This document shows, piece after piece, positions 1 through 5,949 of a DNA stretch of 6,131 nt (position 1 is its first letter; every line of letters begins with the position of its first letter). Under the pieces are notes generated by a model. The model did no database searches. It was not told the origin of the DNA and saw only the letters and a program-made list of their open reading frames with translations. Source of the DNA: an uncultured Cellvibrio sp. (GTDB lineage Bacteria; Pseudomonadota; Gammaproteobacteria; Pseudomonadales; Cellvibrionaceae); contig CAMLRJ010000223.1 of assembly GCA_946482345.1 (NCBI GenBank), positions 1-6,131 of the forward strand, given 5' to 3'. A program made the translations under genes and the position numbers.

Positions 1-6
1 CAATTT

Positions 7-537
7 ATGCACATTTTAATAGGATTGATAACAGCAGTAGCTGGTTTGATTTGGGCCTTGCATAGCTTGCAAAATGCTGGAGTAAATCTTAACGCATTCA
101 GCCCATTTACCTGGATGCGTCGTCGAAAATGGGAAAAGCAGCTTGGTATAAAACCTATGCATGCACTAACAAGCTCAATGGACGCAGCAGCATTATTGGT
201 GGTGGCTGTGGCCAAGGAACACGGCGACATAACAAGAGAATCAAAATTGGAGATACTTTCTTTATTCGAGACGGAGTTCGGGATAAAAAGAAGCAAATCC
301 ATTGAAATGTATTCTTCTTCTGTTTATATGCTTCAAGGCGCACTAAATATGGCTGATGAAGTTCGGCATATACTAAAACCCAGCAAAAAGGACTTCGGAA
401 ATAATCAAGTCACAAAACTACTTGATATGTTAAATAAAGTGGCTTGCCTCGAAGACACTACAGAAGGACAAAAGGCAATTATCAAGGCTGTAGAGCACGA
501 GTTAATGTTTAAGGAAGAGCAGCCAGAAAAGTGGTAG
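7..537 (+). CDS. Membrane-anchored TerB-like domain protein
   Basis: 176 aa. Residues 1-20 form one hydrophobic helix (IGLITAVAGLIWAL), followed by a positive patch at 37-43 (MRRRKWE), which suggests an N-in or signal-anchor topology with an attached soluble domain. Residues 55-168 are all helical. The stretch AVAKEHGDITRESKLEIL (67-84) followed by FETEFGIK (87-94) matches the pattern of TerB/DjlA-N domains: a helix ending in a small acidic loop, then 'E...I...F...FGI'. A second helical half follows around 135-168. TerB-like domains occur in tellurite/stress (Ter) systems and in the membrane co-chaperone DjlA; no J domain is present here. Only six bases precede the ATG, so the ribosome binding site cannot be seen and a longer N-terminus is not excluded, although the hydrophobic start fits. 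It leads the plus-strand gene run. The TerB call rests on pattern only; the specific role is unknown. Confidence 0.6.
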   Translation: MHILIGLITAVAGLIWALHSLQNAGVNLNAFSPFTWMRRRKWEKQLGIKPMHALTSSMDAAALLVVAVAKEHGDITRESKLEILSLFETEFGIKRSKSIEMYSSSVYMLQGALNMADEVRHILKPSKKDFGNNQVTKLLDMLNKVACLEDTTEGQKAIIKAVEHELMFKEEQPEKW

Positions 538-588
538 GTATACCGGCATTGTAGATCTCATGCGATGGGGTGAAGGCGTTATATAACC

Positions 589-593
589 AAGGA
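589..593 (+). promoter_or_regulatory. Ribosome binding site of the caspase-like gene
   Basis: AAGGA lies seven bases before the ATG at 601, a good Shine-Dalgarno match and spacing. It supports independent initiation of this gene after the 63-bp gap behind the TerB-like gene. Confidence 0.7.
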
Positions 594-600
594 AATTAAG

Positions 601-1296
601 ATGATTAGATTTCTTTTTCATGGTGGAACCAGAGAAAAGAATGCGGACGGCTCGATACGAAACATCGGGATTGCACACAATAGCGCATTTTATTTTGCCG
701 CCCGGAATGTGGCCAAAGATTATAAAGATGCCGAGAAACGCGCTATAAAGATTACTACTGCTGCCGAAATGGTAAAAAAGATAAATGCCTGTTCTCCCAA
801 GTCAGTGGCTTCACTGGACGTGTTTTGTCATGGAACGCCTTACTCCCTCAACTTCTCAATCAAAGAAAACGAAAACTGTGGTTTGGTTACCGGCTGGATG
901 GCCAAACAAGGCTTAAGAGCTTATTACTCTACCTGGGATGACGGAATTTATAACTTTTCTTCCGATAGCCGCTACGTATCTGACATCGACTTTAAAGTTT
1001 TTACCGAAGACGCACGCATTCAGATACATGGCTGCAATACGGCTCGCGGCTCAATGCCAGGCAATACGTTGGTGGAAGAGTTTTCGGAACAAATTTATAA
1101 CGCGGGGAGAAAGAAAGCCTACGTGATTGGCCATACAGATAAATCTAACCCCAATATCAATGGAGCAAAGACTACGATTAAGCAGCAAGATTATCGCCAT
1201 GGTGAACGCTCTATTTATCACAATGGCATATTGCTCAAAACAACGAAACAAAAAGGCATCATTGCTCACGATGAAATTCACGGGCTTATCAAATAA
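601..1296 (+). CDS. Predicted caspase-like (clan CD) cysteine peptidase
   Basis: 231 aa, with no signal peptide or membrane segment, so made as a cytosolic protein. Two motifs suggest a caspase-haemoglobinase fold. A hydrophobic strand ends in His-Gly (SLDVFCHGTP, His77-Gly78), and a later strand ends in a cysteine (ARIQIHGCNTARG, Cys145). This is the catalytic His/Cys arrangement of clan CD domains such as CHAT and DUF4347, where 'HG' and 'GC..A' are the hallmarks. A helix after the cysteine (NTLVEEFSEQIYNAG, 155-169) and another strand (AYVIGH, 173-178) fit the alpha/beta order. The start has a clear AAGGA site. The stop codon overlaps the start of the next gene (TAATG), so the two are probably translationally coupled and work together. 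Protease activity is inferred; the family is not assigned with certainty. Possible roles are a secreted or delivered toxin, or a defence/cell-death effector. Confidence 0.55.
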   Translation: MIRFLFHGGTREKNADGSIRNIGIAHNSAFYFAARNVAKDYKDAEKRAIKITTAAEMVKKINACSPKSVASLDVFCHGTPYSLNFSIKENENCGLVTGWMAKQGLRAYYSTWDDGIYNFSSDSRYVSDIDFKVFTEDARIQIHGCNTARGSMPGNTLVEEFSEQIYNAGRKKAYVIGHTDKSNPNINGAKTTIKQQDYRHGERSIYHNGILLKTTKQKGIIAHDEIHGLIK

Positions 1297-1661
1297 TGAA
1301 AATCAAAATAATTGTCTCCGGAGTGATCGCTCTAGCCATTGGCGGCGTTTTTATAGCATCTAAACTTCAACTTGAAGAAACTGTTATCAGTGCTCGATAT
1401 GAGATGCTTGCATGTGAAGGCTGCTATCATATGACCGTCGAAAAAAGCAAAGGTGGATATCTGGATGGCGAGACGATTATTCCAATATCAAATAGGATAG
1501 ATATCGAACAGTTAATCGATAATATTCCCATAACAAAAGACCCCTTATGTCTTCGTGGCAAGCCTTATCGGTTTAACTGGAACCTGTTTGGTATTGATCC
1601 GGGCGGAAAGCGATTTGAAGTAACGGAGAAATTAAGCCCTGCAGCCTGTTCTGATTTTTAG
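1296..1661 (+). CDS. Small membrane-anchored four-cysteine protein, unknown function
   Basis: 121 aa. Residues 5-22 (IIVSGVIALAIGGVFIA) form a single N-terminal hydrophobic helix after MKIK, a signal anchor or uncleaved signal placing the rest in the periplasm. The exported part has four cysteines: Cys40 and Cys43 in a CEGC motif followed by Tyr-His, then Cys85 and Cys118. An even number of cysteines in an exported domain suggests disulfides. The CxxC pair could alternatively be redox-active or bind metal. The body (about 32-112) looks beta-rich, with LCLRGKPYRFNW (84-95) as its most distinctive stretch. The ATG shares its A with the TAA stop of the upstream caspase-like gene and has no strong ribosome binding site of its own, so coupled translation is likely. 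I do not recognise the family. By position it could be an immunity or accessory partner of the upstream protein; that is inference only. Confidence 0.7.
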   Translation: MKIKIIVSGVIALAIGGVFIASKLQLEETVISARYEMLACEGCYHMTVEKSKGGYLDGETIIPISNRIDIEQLIDNIPITKDPLCLRGKPYRFNWNLFGIDPGGKRFEVTEKLSPAACSDF

Positions 1662-1735
1662 CGCAGCCCTGAAATAAAAAATAATTATACAAGCATTGTA
1701 CCGGCAGACAGGTAAACGCGGCGCTCACTCTAATA

Positions 1736-1739
1736 GAGG
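1736..1739 (+). promoter_or_regulatory. Ribosome binding site fixing the YcxB-like start
   Basis: GAGG sits four to five bases before the ATG at 1744, inside AGAGGACATATG. The upstream in-frame ATG at 1696 has no such site and would add a polar 16-residue leader unlike the family, so this site decides the start in favour of 1744. Confidence 0.7.
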
Positions 1740-1743
1740 ACAT

Positions 1744-2232
1744 ATGGAAACAATCAGGCTTGAATATTCAAAGCCACTAATCAAGAAAGCCATTCTGTTC
1801 TACTGGTGGCGCCATGTAGGACTTGTATTTATTTTGGCTACTATAGCCATGGCAGGCTTTTTCATTTATCGCGTATTAAATGGTGACCGAACATGGTTAG
1901 TCGGTTTGGTGGGAGCTGTTATTTTTATAGCAGTGTCTGTAATGATGGTTTCTTACTTTGTTCATCTGACTAGATCACTTGAAAAATTACGTGCCATGGG
2001 CAAACCGGAGGCAGTACTGGAACTTGAGAGTAGTAAATTTCGAATCTCTTCCGGTGCGGCGAGTTCTGAAATTGAATGGTCACTCATAAATCAAGTATGG
2101 CGCTTTGATGAAGTCTGGCTCTTGTTTTTTAGTGGAGGGGAGTTTATGACTCTTCCAACAAGCAATATTAGCAAAGAAAACATAGAGCTTATTCTCTCCA
2201 AACTTGAACAAGTGGACGCAAAAATTGTGTAA
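1744..2232 (+). CDS. YcxB-like two-helix inner-membrane protein
   Basis: 162 aa from the ATG with a GAGG site. Two transmembrane helices occupy about residues 24-43 (HVGLVFILATIAMAGFF) and 51-72 (LVGLVGAVIFIAVSVMMVSY). A short charged segment follows, then a C-terminal beta-rich domain (about 89-155). The latter runs LELESSKFRISSG, IEWSLINQVW, VWLLFFSGGEFMTLP and ends in a helix. This order (N-terminal short segment, two helices, then a strand-rich part with an 'I.W..I..V......L........LP' pattern) matches YcxB-like proteins, a widespread membrane family of unknown function. It follows the four-cysteine protein after an 82-bp gap and lies directly upstream of the endopeptidase gene. Close linkage to a cell-wall hydrolase invites the idea of a protective or accessory membrane partner, but nothing in the sequence proves it. 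Confidence 0.7.
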   Translation: METIRLEYSKPLIKKAILFYWWRHVGLVFILATIAMAGFFIYRVLNGDRTWLVGLVGAVIFIAVSVMMVSYFVHLTRSLEKLRAMGKPEAVLELESSKFRISSGAASSEIEWSLINQVWRFDEVWLLFFSGGEFMTLPTSNISKENIELILSKLEQVDAKIV

Positions 2233-2260
2233 CACTCGCAAGCTCCCGCCGTACGCTCAA

Positions 2261-2956
2261 GTGATTAAGTTAGCCTCAAAAAAATATTGGGAAAAATTCT
2301 TATCTATTCTGATTTTATTCACGTCCGTAGCCGTTGCAGAGGGAAGCACCTGCTATGGAACCACGTCCGATGGAAGATTAGAAAATGGAGTTAAACTCCC
2401 TGCGTCAGGAGCCAACTTTGAGAGTTATAGCTCAATAGCGAGAGCAGCTGGTCGAACCTATGTTCATTCTCATGTCAGTGAAATCATTCTGGCTGCGTAC
2501 AAAAGCCTCGAAACCACAAATCCCGATAAAGTATTTAAATATGCTGAAACGGGGTTTGAAGAGGGTGGGCAGTTTAAGCCACATAAAACTCACAGAAATG
2601 GCTTATCTGTAGACTTTATGGTTTCAGTCATAGATAAAACTGGTAAGTCTGTTCATTTACCGACTCATCCATTTAACAAGTTCGGTTACAACATTGAATT
2701 TGGCAATGATGGAACTTATGAAGAATTCACTATAGATTATGAAGCAATGGCAGCTCATATTGTCGCGCTGCATAAAGAGTCGATAAAACGAGGCTATGAC
2801 TTGTGGCGGGTAATCTTTGACCCACAGTTGCAACCGAACCTGTTCAAAACCAAACACGGGAACTATCTGGCTAAAAATATTCAATTTTCAAAAAAACCTT
2901 CATGGGTGCGGCATGACGAACATTACCATGTTGATTTCTCAATTCCTTGCAAGTAG
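2261..2956 (+). CDS. Secreted LAS-type murein endopeptidase, MepA-like
   Basis: 231 aa from GTG at 2261. Residues 1-27 read as a Sec signal peptide: MIKLASKKYWEK, the hydrophobic FLSILILFTSVAVA, then a probable cut after AVA before EGSTC. The mature part has the two zinc motifs of LAS peptidases. His111 and Asp118 lie in THRNGLSVDF (H-x6-D), and His221-Tyr-His223 lie in VRHDEHYHVDF near the C-terminus. The order and the 'HDxHxHV' ending resemble penicillin-insensitive murein endopeptidases (MepA, peptidase family M74), which cut cross-links in peptidoglycan, although the rest is divergent. Length is close to MepA (about 270 aa). The start is uncertain: in-frame TTG codons at 2204 and 2225 would overlap the YcxB-like gene and lengthen the leader, and none of the candidates has a strong ribosome binding site. 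GTG 2261 gives the most normal signal peptide. Likely acts in the periplasm or outside the cell; it may be a toxin or a housekeeping-type hydrolase. Confidence 0.75.
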   Translation: MIKLASKKYWEKFLSILILFTSVAVAEGSTCYGTTSDGRLENGVKLPASGANFESYSSIARAAGRTYVHSHVSEIILAAYKSLETTNPDKVFKYAETGFEEGGQFKPHKTHRNGLSVDFMVSVIDKTGKSVHLPTHPFNKFGYNIEFGNDGTYEEFTIDYEAMAAHIVALHKESIKRGYDLWRVIFDPQLQPNLFKTKHGNYLAKNIQFSKKPSWVRHDEHYHVDFSIPCK

Positions 2957-3084
2957 CGGCGCTAAAAAAATTAACAATAAGCAATGAAAAACATCTGGAA
3001 TAGGTTTCGACTGAGACCTGCCTCTTTCAACTCAAACGTGGCCAGACTTAACCAAGTATCTAAATTAGTACGCAATATGGCGCC

Positions 3085-3273
3085 ATGAACCGCGCTAGAC
3101 AAGAGTGTGAGCGAAAAGAAGTGTCTGGGCAACAATTGGGTGGATCGGTGACTTGGGCACCTCCTAGCCATCAGTACTCGGATTGCGTAAATAAAGCAAC
3201 TGGGCATCGAGATAATTTATGGCAAGCTTGTGAAAATGGTTTCGAAGCAGCAAAACATGCTCGAACCGATTGA
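3085..3273 (+). CDS. Doubtful small ORF, 62 aa, hydrophilic with three cysteines
   Basis: The frame is open from 3064, with an ATG at 3085 that lacks a clear ribosome binding site. The product is polar, with cysteines at 8, 34 and 49, and no signal peptide or membrane segment. The C-terminal half (YSDCVNKATG, then WQACENGFEAA) has a protein-like, helical look and balanced composition, so it may be a real small gene or a remnant of a larger one. It stops 37 bp before the start of the anchored helical protein. I do not recognise it and found no upstream frame that would restore a longer protein. It could equally be a chance ORF. Confidence 0.3.
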   Translation: MNRARQECERKEVSGQQLGGSVTWAPPSHQYSDCVNKATGHRDNLWQACENGFEAAKHARTD

Positions 3274-3297
3274 AGAGGTGCAGGCAGTTGGTGATCC

Positions 3298-3304
3298 AGA
3301 GGAG
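3298..3304 (+). promoter_or_regulatory. Ribosome binding site deciding the 3311 start
   Basis: AGAGGAG is a near-perfect Shine-Dalgarno sequence, three bases before ATG 3308 and six before ATG 3311. It favours 3311 (normal spacing) over the earlier in-frame GTG 3230 and ATG 3236, which lack comparable sites. Confidence 0.8.
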
Positions 3305-3310
3305 AATATG

Positions 3311-4177
3311 ATGAATAATTCCCGCGTATTAAGTAGCGCTTTCTTAGTCATAGGTTTGGCGATAGCTGCCTTTGCATTTAAGACAACTAACCATAGTGAG
3401 AAAGCTATTCTTGCTACAGATAAAAACAATCCACCAATTGCAAATACGATAAACGGTAACGCTGGCTCACCGCAAGAAATTCAAGCACCCGCGCAGACGA
3501 AAGCAAACTCTTATGATGGCCCCTCAGTGCAATACGTTGGTTCTAACGAAAAATATGATCATAGCTTGCTTGGAGAAAATGCTCGAATTTATAGTGCCTA
3601 TGACAACAGTACTCTAGAAACCCTCGCAGATGGGGGAGATTTACTTGCTGCTAAAGTGCTAGCCAATCGCTTGATAACTAATCCTCCAGTCGACAGCCTG
3701 AATGATGAGCCGGAAGAAAATATCAAACGCTGGGAGGAATATTTACAAAAAAAGAAAAAATATATTGAAATGTCCTTGATATATGGCGATATGGAGCTAG
3801 TCAAATCCGCAGCCCACCTTTCCATGGGAGGGTTTGATCCTCGAGATCACGCTCAAGTTCGTGATGCTGTACTGGAAGAACTGGCATTTTTGGAGTTTGC
3901 AGCCTTACGAGGGCTGCAAACAAAAAAATATCAAGATGCTCCGAGAGTTCTCAATCGATATAGCGGTATGCTGCATAAGCCCTTAATACTTAGCCAAGAG
4001 GACAAGTCCCACATCCTTGAGAGGGCCCAGGAAATTTATGATGACCTTGAAGCAAAACGTAAAGCAATGAATTTGGGACCATTTGAAGAGATAGAAGATA
4101 AAAAGCACAACAAATTTTTTCCTGAATATGATCCGGCCAAGGATTATTTGGATGCTATGGGCGAAAATGCATTCTGA
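3311..4177 (+). CDS. Membrane-anchored helical protein with Sel1/TPR-like segments
   Basis: 288 aa. Residues 7-23 (LSSAFLVIGLAIAAFAF) are a single N-terminal hydrophobic segment, an anchor or signal sequence, so the rest probably sits in the periplasm. Residues 25-80 are low-complexity and rich in Asn, Pro, Gln and Ala, a likely flexible linker. From about 90 onward the protein is alpha-helical and charged. Two segments share a G-D-x4-K-x2-A pattern: GGDLLAAKVLANRL (GD at 109-110) and YGDMELVKSAAHLS (GD at 159-160), exactly 50 residues apart. This resembles degenerate Sel1/TPR helix pairs, which mediate protein contacts. A lysine run (KKKK, 147-150) lies between them. The start follows the AGAGGAG site; an upstream in-frame extension to 3230 would put 27 polar residues before the membrane segment and is less likely. 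Function unknown; a scaffold or immunity-type role is possible. Confidence 0.7.
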   Translation: MNNSRVLSSAFLVIGLAIAAFAFKTTNHSEKAILATDKNNPPIANTINGNAGSPQEIQAPAQTKANSYDGPSVQYVGSNEKYDHSLLGENARIYSAYDNSTLETLADGGDLLAAKVLANRLITNPPVDSLNDEPEENIKRWEEYLQKKKKYIEMSLIYGDMELVKSAAHLSMGGFDPRDHAQVRDAVLEELAFLEFAALRGLQTKKYQDAPRVLNRYSGMLHKPLILSQEDKSHILERAQEIYDDLEAKRKAMNLGPFEEIEDKKHNKFFPEYDPAKDYLDAMGENAF

Positions 4178-4199
4178 AGCGGTCTAATTACCGCTTCAG
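4174..4199 (+). terminator. Perfect hairpin over the last plus-strand stop codon
   Basis: CTGAAGCGGT (4174-4183) pairs perfectly with ACCGCTTCAG (4190-4199) around the 6-base loop CTAATT. The left arm contains the TGA stop of the anchored helical protein. No T-run follows on the plus strand (CTAAAAGG follows), so it is not a textbook intrinsic terminator. It may protect the mRNA 3' end or assist termination between the convergent genes. Confidence 0.5.
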
Positions 4200-4307
4200 C
4201 TAAAAGGCGTGCACATCCAGAAATAAAGGATCAGAAATGCTATAAGAGAAAAAGTCCGTTGACGATATTGCAATTCTGCCGTTCATTAGCTGGAGCATAG
4301 GGTTTCG

Positions 4308-4336
4308 AGCGACTTAAAATTTGACCTGTCGCTTTT
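4308..4336 (+). terminator. Weak stem with short T-run in the convergent gap
   Basis: AGCGAC (4308-4313) can pair with GTCGCT (4328-4333) across a 14-base AT-rich loop, and TTT follows up to 4336. It lies directly downstream of the trehalase stop on the opposite strand and reads as a possible plus-strand terminator. The stem is short and the loop large, so this is a weak call. Confidence 0.25.
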
Positions 4337-4338
4337 CC

Positions 4339-5949
4339 TCAAAGACTCGCCCGACAACGATTGGCACTATGCTCCGGGTCATCCCGCAATAATCTTGCAG
4401 TAACGCCATTAGTCCAGCCAAAACCATCCTGTAGCGGATATTCCCCGCCCTTCGCGTGTTCAAGTGTCGGGCGCAGTACATATTTTTCTACCAGCTTGCC
4501 TTCTGCCCGGTAAAGCTCGGCGACTATGGTCAGCCAGCGTTCGCGGATGTCGGCGGCAAGTTCGGTGTGGCAGTAGTTGAGCAGCCCGCGAATCGCCAGC
4601 CATTGCAGCGGTGCCCAGCCGTTGGGGCGGTCCCATTGTTGGCCGGTGTGGCCTAATTCTGTGGTTGAGATTCCGCCCGGTGCGAGCAGGCGCTGGCGAA
4701 TGGTATCGGCCACCGCGCTGGCTTGTTCAGGACTGGCCATCTCGACAAACAGCGGAACTACCGTGGCCGCAGTGAGATTGTCACGCTGTTGTTGCAGTTG
4801 CCAATCGTAATCCATGTAGGCGCCTTCACTCTCTCGCCAGAAGTATTTATTGATCGCGGCCTGTCGGTCATTCGCGCGCTGAATAAAATCATCCGCAGCC
4901 TGTATTTCACCGGCTTGCGCGCACAGGCGGGCGATCTGTCGCTCCAGCTTAAACAGCAGGCAATTAAGATCCACCGGCACAATCGCCGTGGTGCGAATGG
5001 TTGCTAATGAATGCGGATCGGCTTGCCAGCGCGAACTGAAATCCCATCCGGATTCTGCTGCCGCGCGTAAATCGCGATATACATCGTGGGCCGGGCGGGT
5101 TGATGCGCGTGCGGTGGTCACGTCTTCGAAATAAGATTCCTCGCGCGGACCGTCGCGATCATCCCAATAGCGGTTTAACCATGCACCGCAGGGCATGCGT
5201 ACACAGCGGCGATGTGCTTCTCCCGGGCGCAAATCATCTGCACCATCCATCCAGAAAGCGTATTCCTTACGCAGCTGCGGTAAATAATCGAGTGCTTTGT
5301 GAATGCCGCCGGTTTCAAATAACTCCACCATCAGGCAAAACACCGGCGGCTGTGACCGGCTCAGGTAATAGTTGCGGGTGCCATTAGGCACATGGCCGTA
5401 GGTGTCGATGAGGTAGGCAAAATTATCAGCCATGGATCGTAGCAAGTCCGACCGTTTGCGGTCGAGCAGTCCGAGCATCGTGAAATAGGAATCCCAATAA
5501 TACAGCTCACTAAAACGCCCACCGGGTACCACATAATCATGCGGCAACGCGAGCAGTGATGAACGCTTGGGATGTTTGCGCGGGCGACGGGTTAAAACAT
5601 CCCACAGTCTATCAATATGTTCCGCCAGGCTCAGCTCACGGTTGGCAACAAAACAATCGGGCGGTGCTTCCTCGGCGGTAAAGTTGTCGAGCACAAACTG
5701 CCGTAAATCAAAATCCTCGCGCGCGCAATGTGCACGATAATCACGGAGAATGTGCTCAGGATCACGGCGCGGCACACAGTCTACAAAGGTTTTGCTATCG
5801 GAAAATATTTCGTTCATTTGCACCGCGACAAACAGTTCTTGATAGCGGTCTGCGGGTGTCAGGGTATCGGGCGGTAATAAATGTTGAATATCGTCAGCAT
5901 CAACCAGCTCATCATCAGCGGTGGGTATTATTGCTCCGTATAATTCCAC
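4339..5949 (-). CDS. treF: Cytoplasmic trehalase, glycoside hydrolase family 37
   Basis: 536 aa from GTG at 5949, which splits alpha,alpha-trehalose into two glucose molecules. Both family signatures are present: [15 protein letters not shown] (142-156) and [12 protein letters not shown] (438-449). [10 protein letters not shown] (299-308) carries the expected catalytic acid Asp303. LVEKY (486-490) carries the expected base Glu488 (TreA of E. coli uses the equivalent Asp and Glu). [16 protein letters not shown] (501-516) is the conserved C-terminal glycine loop. No signal peptide is seen, and the length matches cytoplasmic TreF (about 549 aa), hence the symbol. GGAGG lies six bases before the GTG, inside the 3' end of the dehydrogenase gene, giving a 22-bp overlap. 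An ATG at 6072 in the same frame would add 41 residues read out of frame from the dehydrogenase, which look non-native. Odd point: EKY is followed by Val-Leu-Arg-Pro instead of the usual Asp, and the glycine run is shortened. Confidence 0.95.
   Translation of the reverse strand: MELYGAIIPTADDELVDADDIQHLLPPDTLTPADRYQELFVAVQMNEIFSDSKTFVDCVPRRDPEHILRDYRAHCAREDFDLRQFVLDNFTAEEAPPDCFVANRELSLAEHIDRLWDVLTRRPRKHPKRSSLLALPHDYVVPGGRFSELYYWDSYFTMLGLLDRKRSDLLRSMADNFAYLIDTYGHVPNGTRNYYLSRSQPPVFCLMVELFETGGIHKALDYLPQLRKEYAFWMDGADDLRPGEAHRRCVRMPCGAWLNRYWDDRDGPREESYFEDVTTARASTRPAHDVYRDLRAAAESGWDFSSRWQADPHSLATIRTTAIVPVDLNCLLFKLERQIARLCAQAGEIQAADDFIQRANDRQAAINKYFWRESEGAYMDYDWQLQQQRDNLTAATVVPLFVEMASPEQASAVADTIRQRLLAPGGISTTELGHTGQQWDRPNGWAPLQWLAIRGLLNYCHTELAADIRERWLTIVAELYRAEGKLVEKYVLRPTLEHAKGGEYPLQDGFGWTNGVTARLLRDDPEHSANRCRASL

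Larger units (their letters stand above)
2957..3310 (+). other. 354-bp stretch without a secure gene
   Basis: Between the endopeptidase stop and the next well-supported start I see only the doubtful small ORF at 3085-3273. Just after the endopeptidase stop, TAGC-GGC-GCTA can form a 4-bp stem followed by A-residues, too short to call a terminator. No convincing -35/-10 pair was found by eye. The stretch is long enough to hold a promoter for the 3311 gene and may divide the plus-strand run into two transcripts. Confidence 0.4.

Noticed and set aside
575..590. GGCGTTATATAACC as an integron attC-type site
   Set aside because: GTTATATAAC is a 10-bp palindrome, but it does not fit the GTTRRRY core and has no paired partner site or long imperfect stem nearby.
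1696..1743. Earlier ATG for the YcxB-like gene
   Set aside because: The polar 16-residue leader is unlike the family, and the GAGG site fits ATG 1744.
2971..3207. Minus-strand ORF of 78 codons opposite the loose spacer
   Set aside because: There is no ribosome binding site and no recognisable protein pattern, and it lies opposite the small plus-strand ORF. Treated as a chance frame.
3230..3310. Longer N-terminus of the anchored helical protein from GTG 3230
   Set aside because: It has no ribosome binding site, would place 27 polar residues before the membrane segment, and overlaps the small ORF. The AGAGGAG site favours 3311.
4259..4287. TTGACG as a -35 promoter box in the convergent gap
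   Set aside because: No acceptable -10 box lies at 16-18 bp, and no gene starts downstream on that strand.
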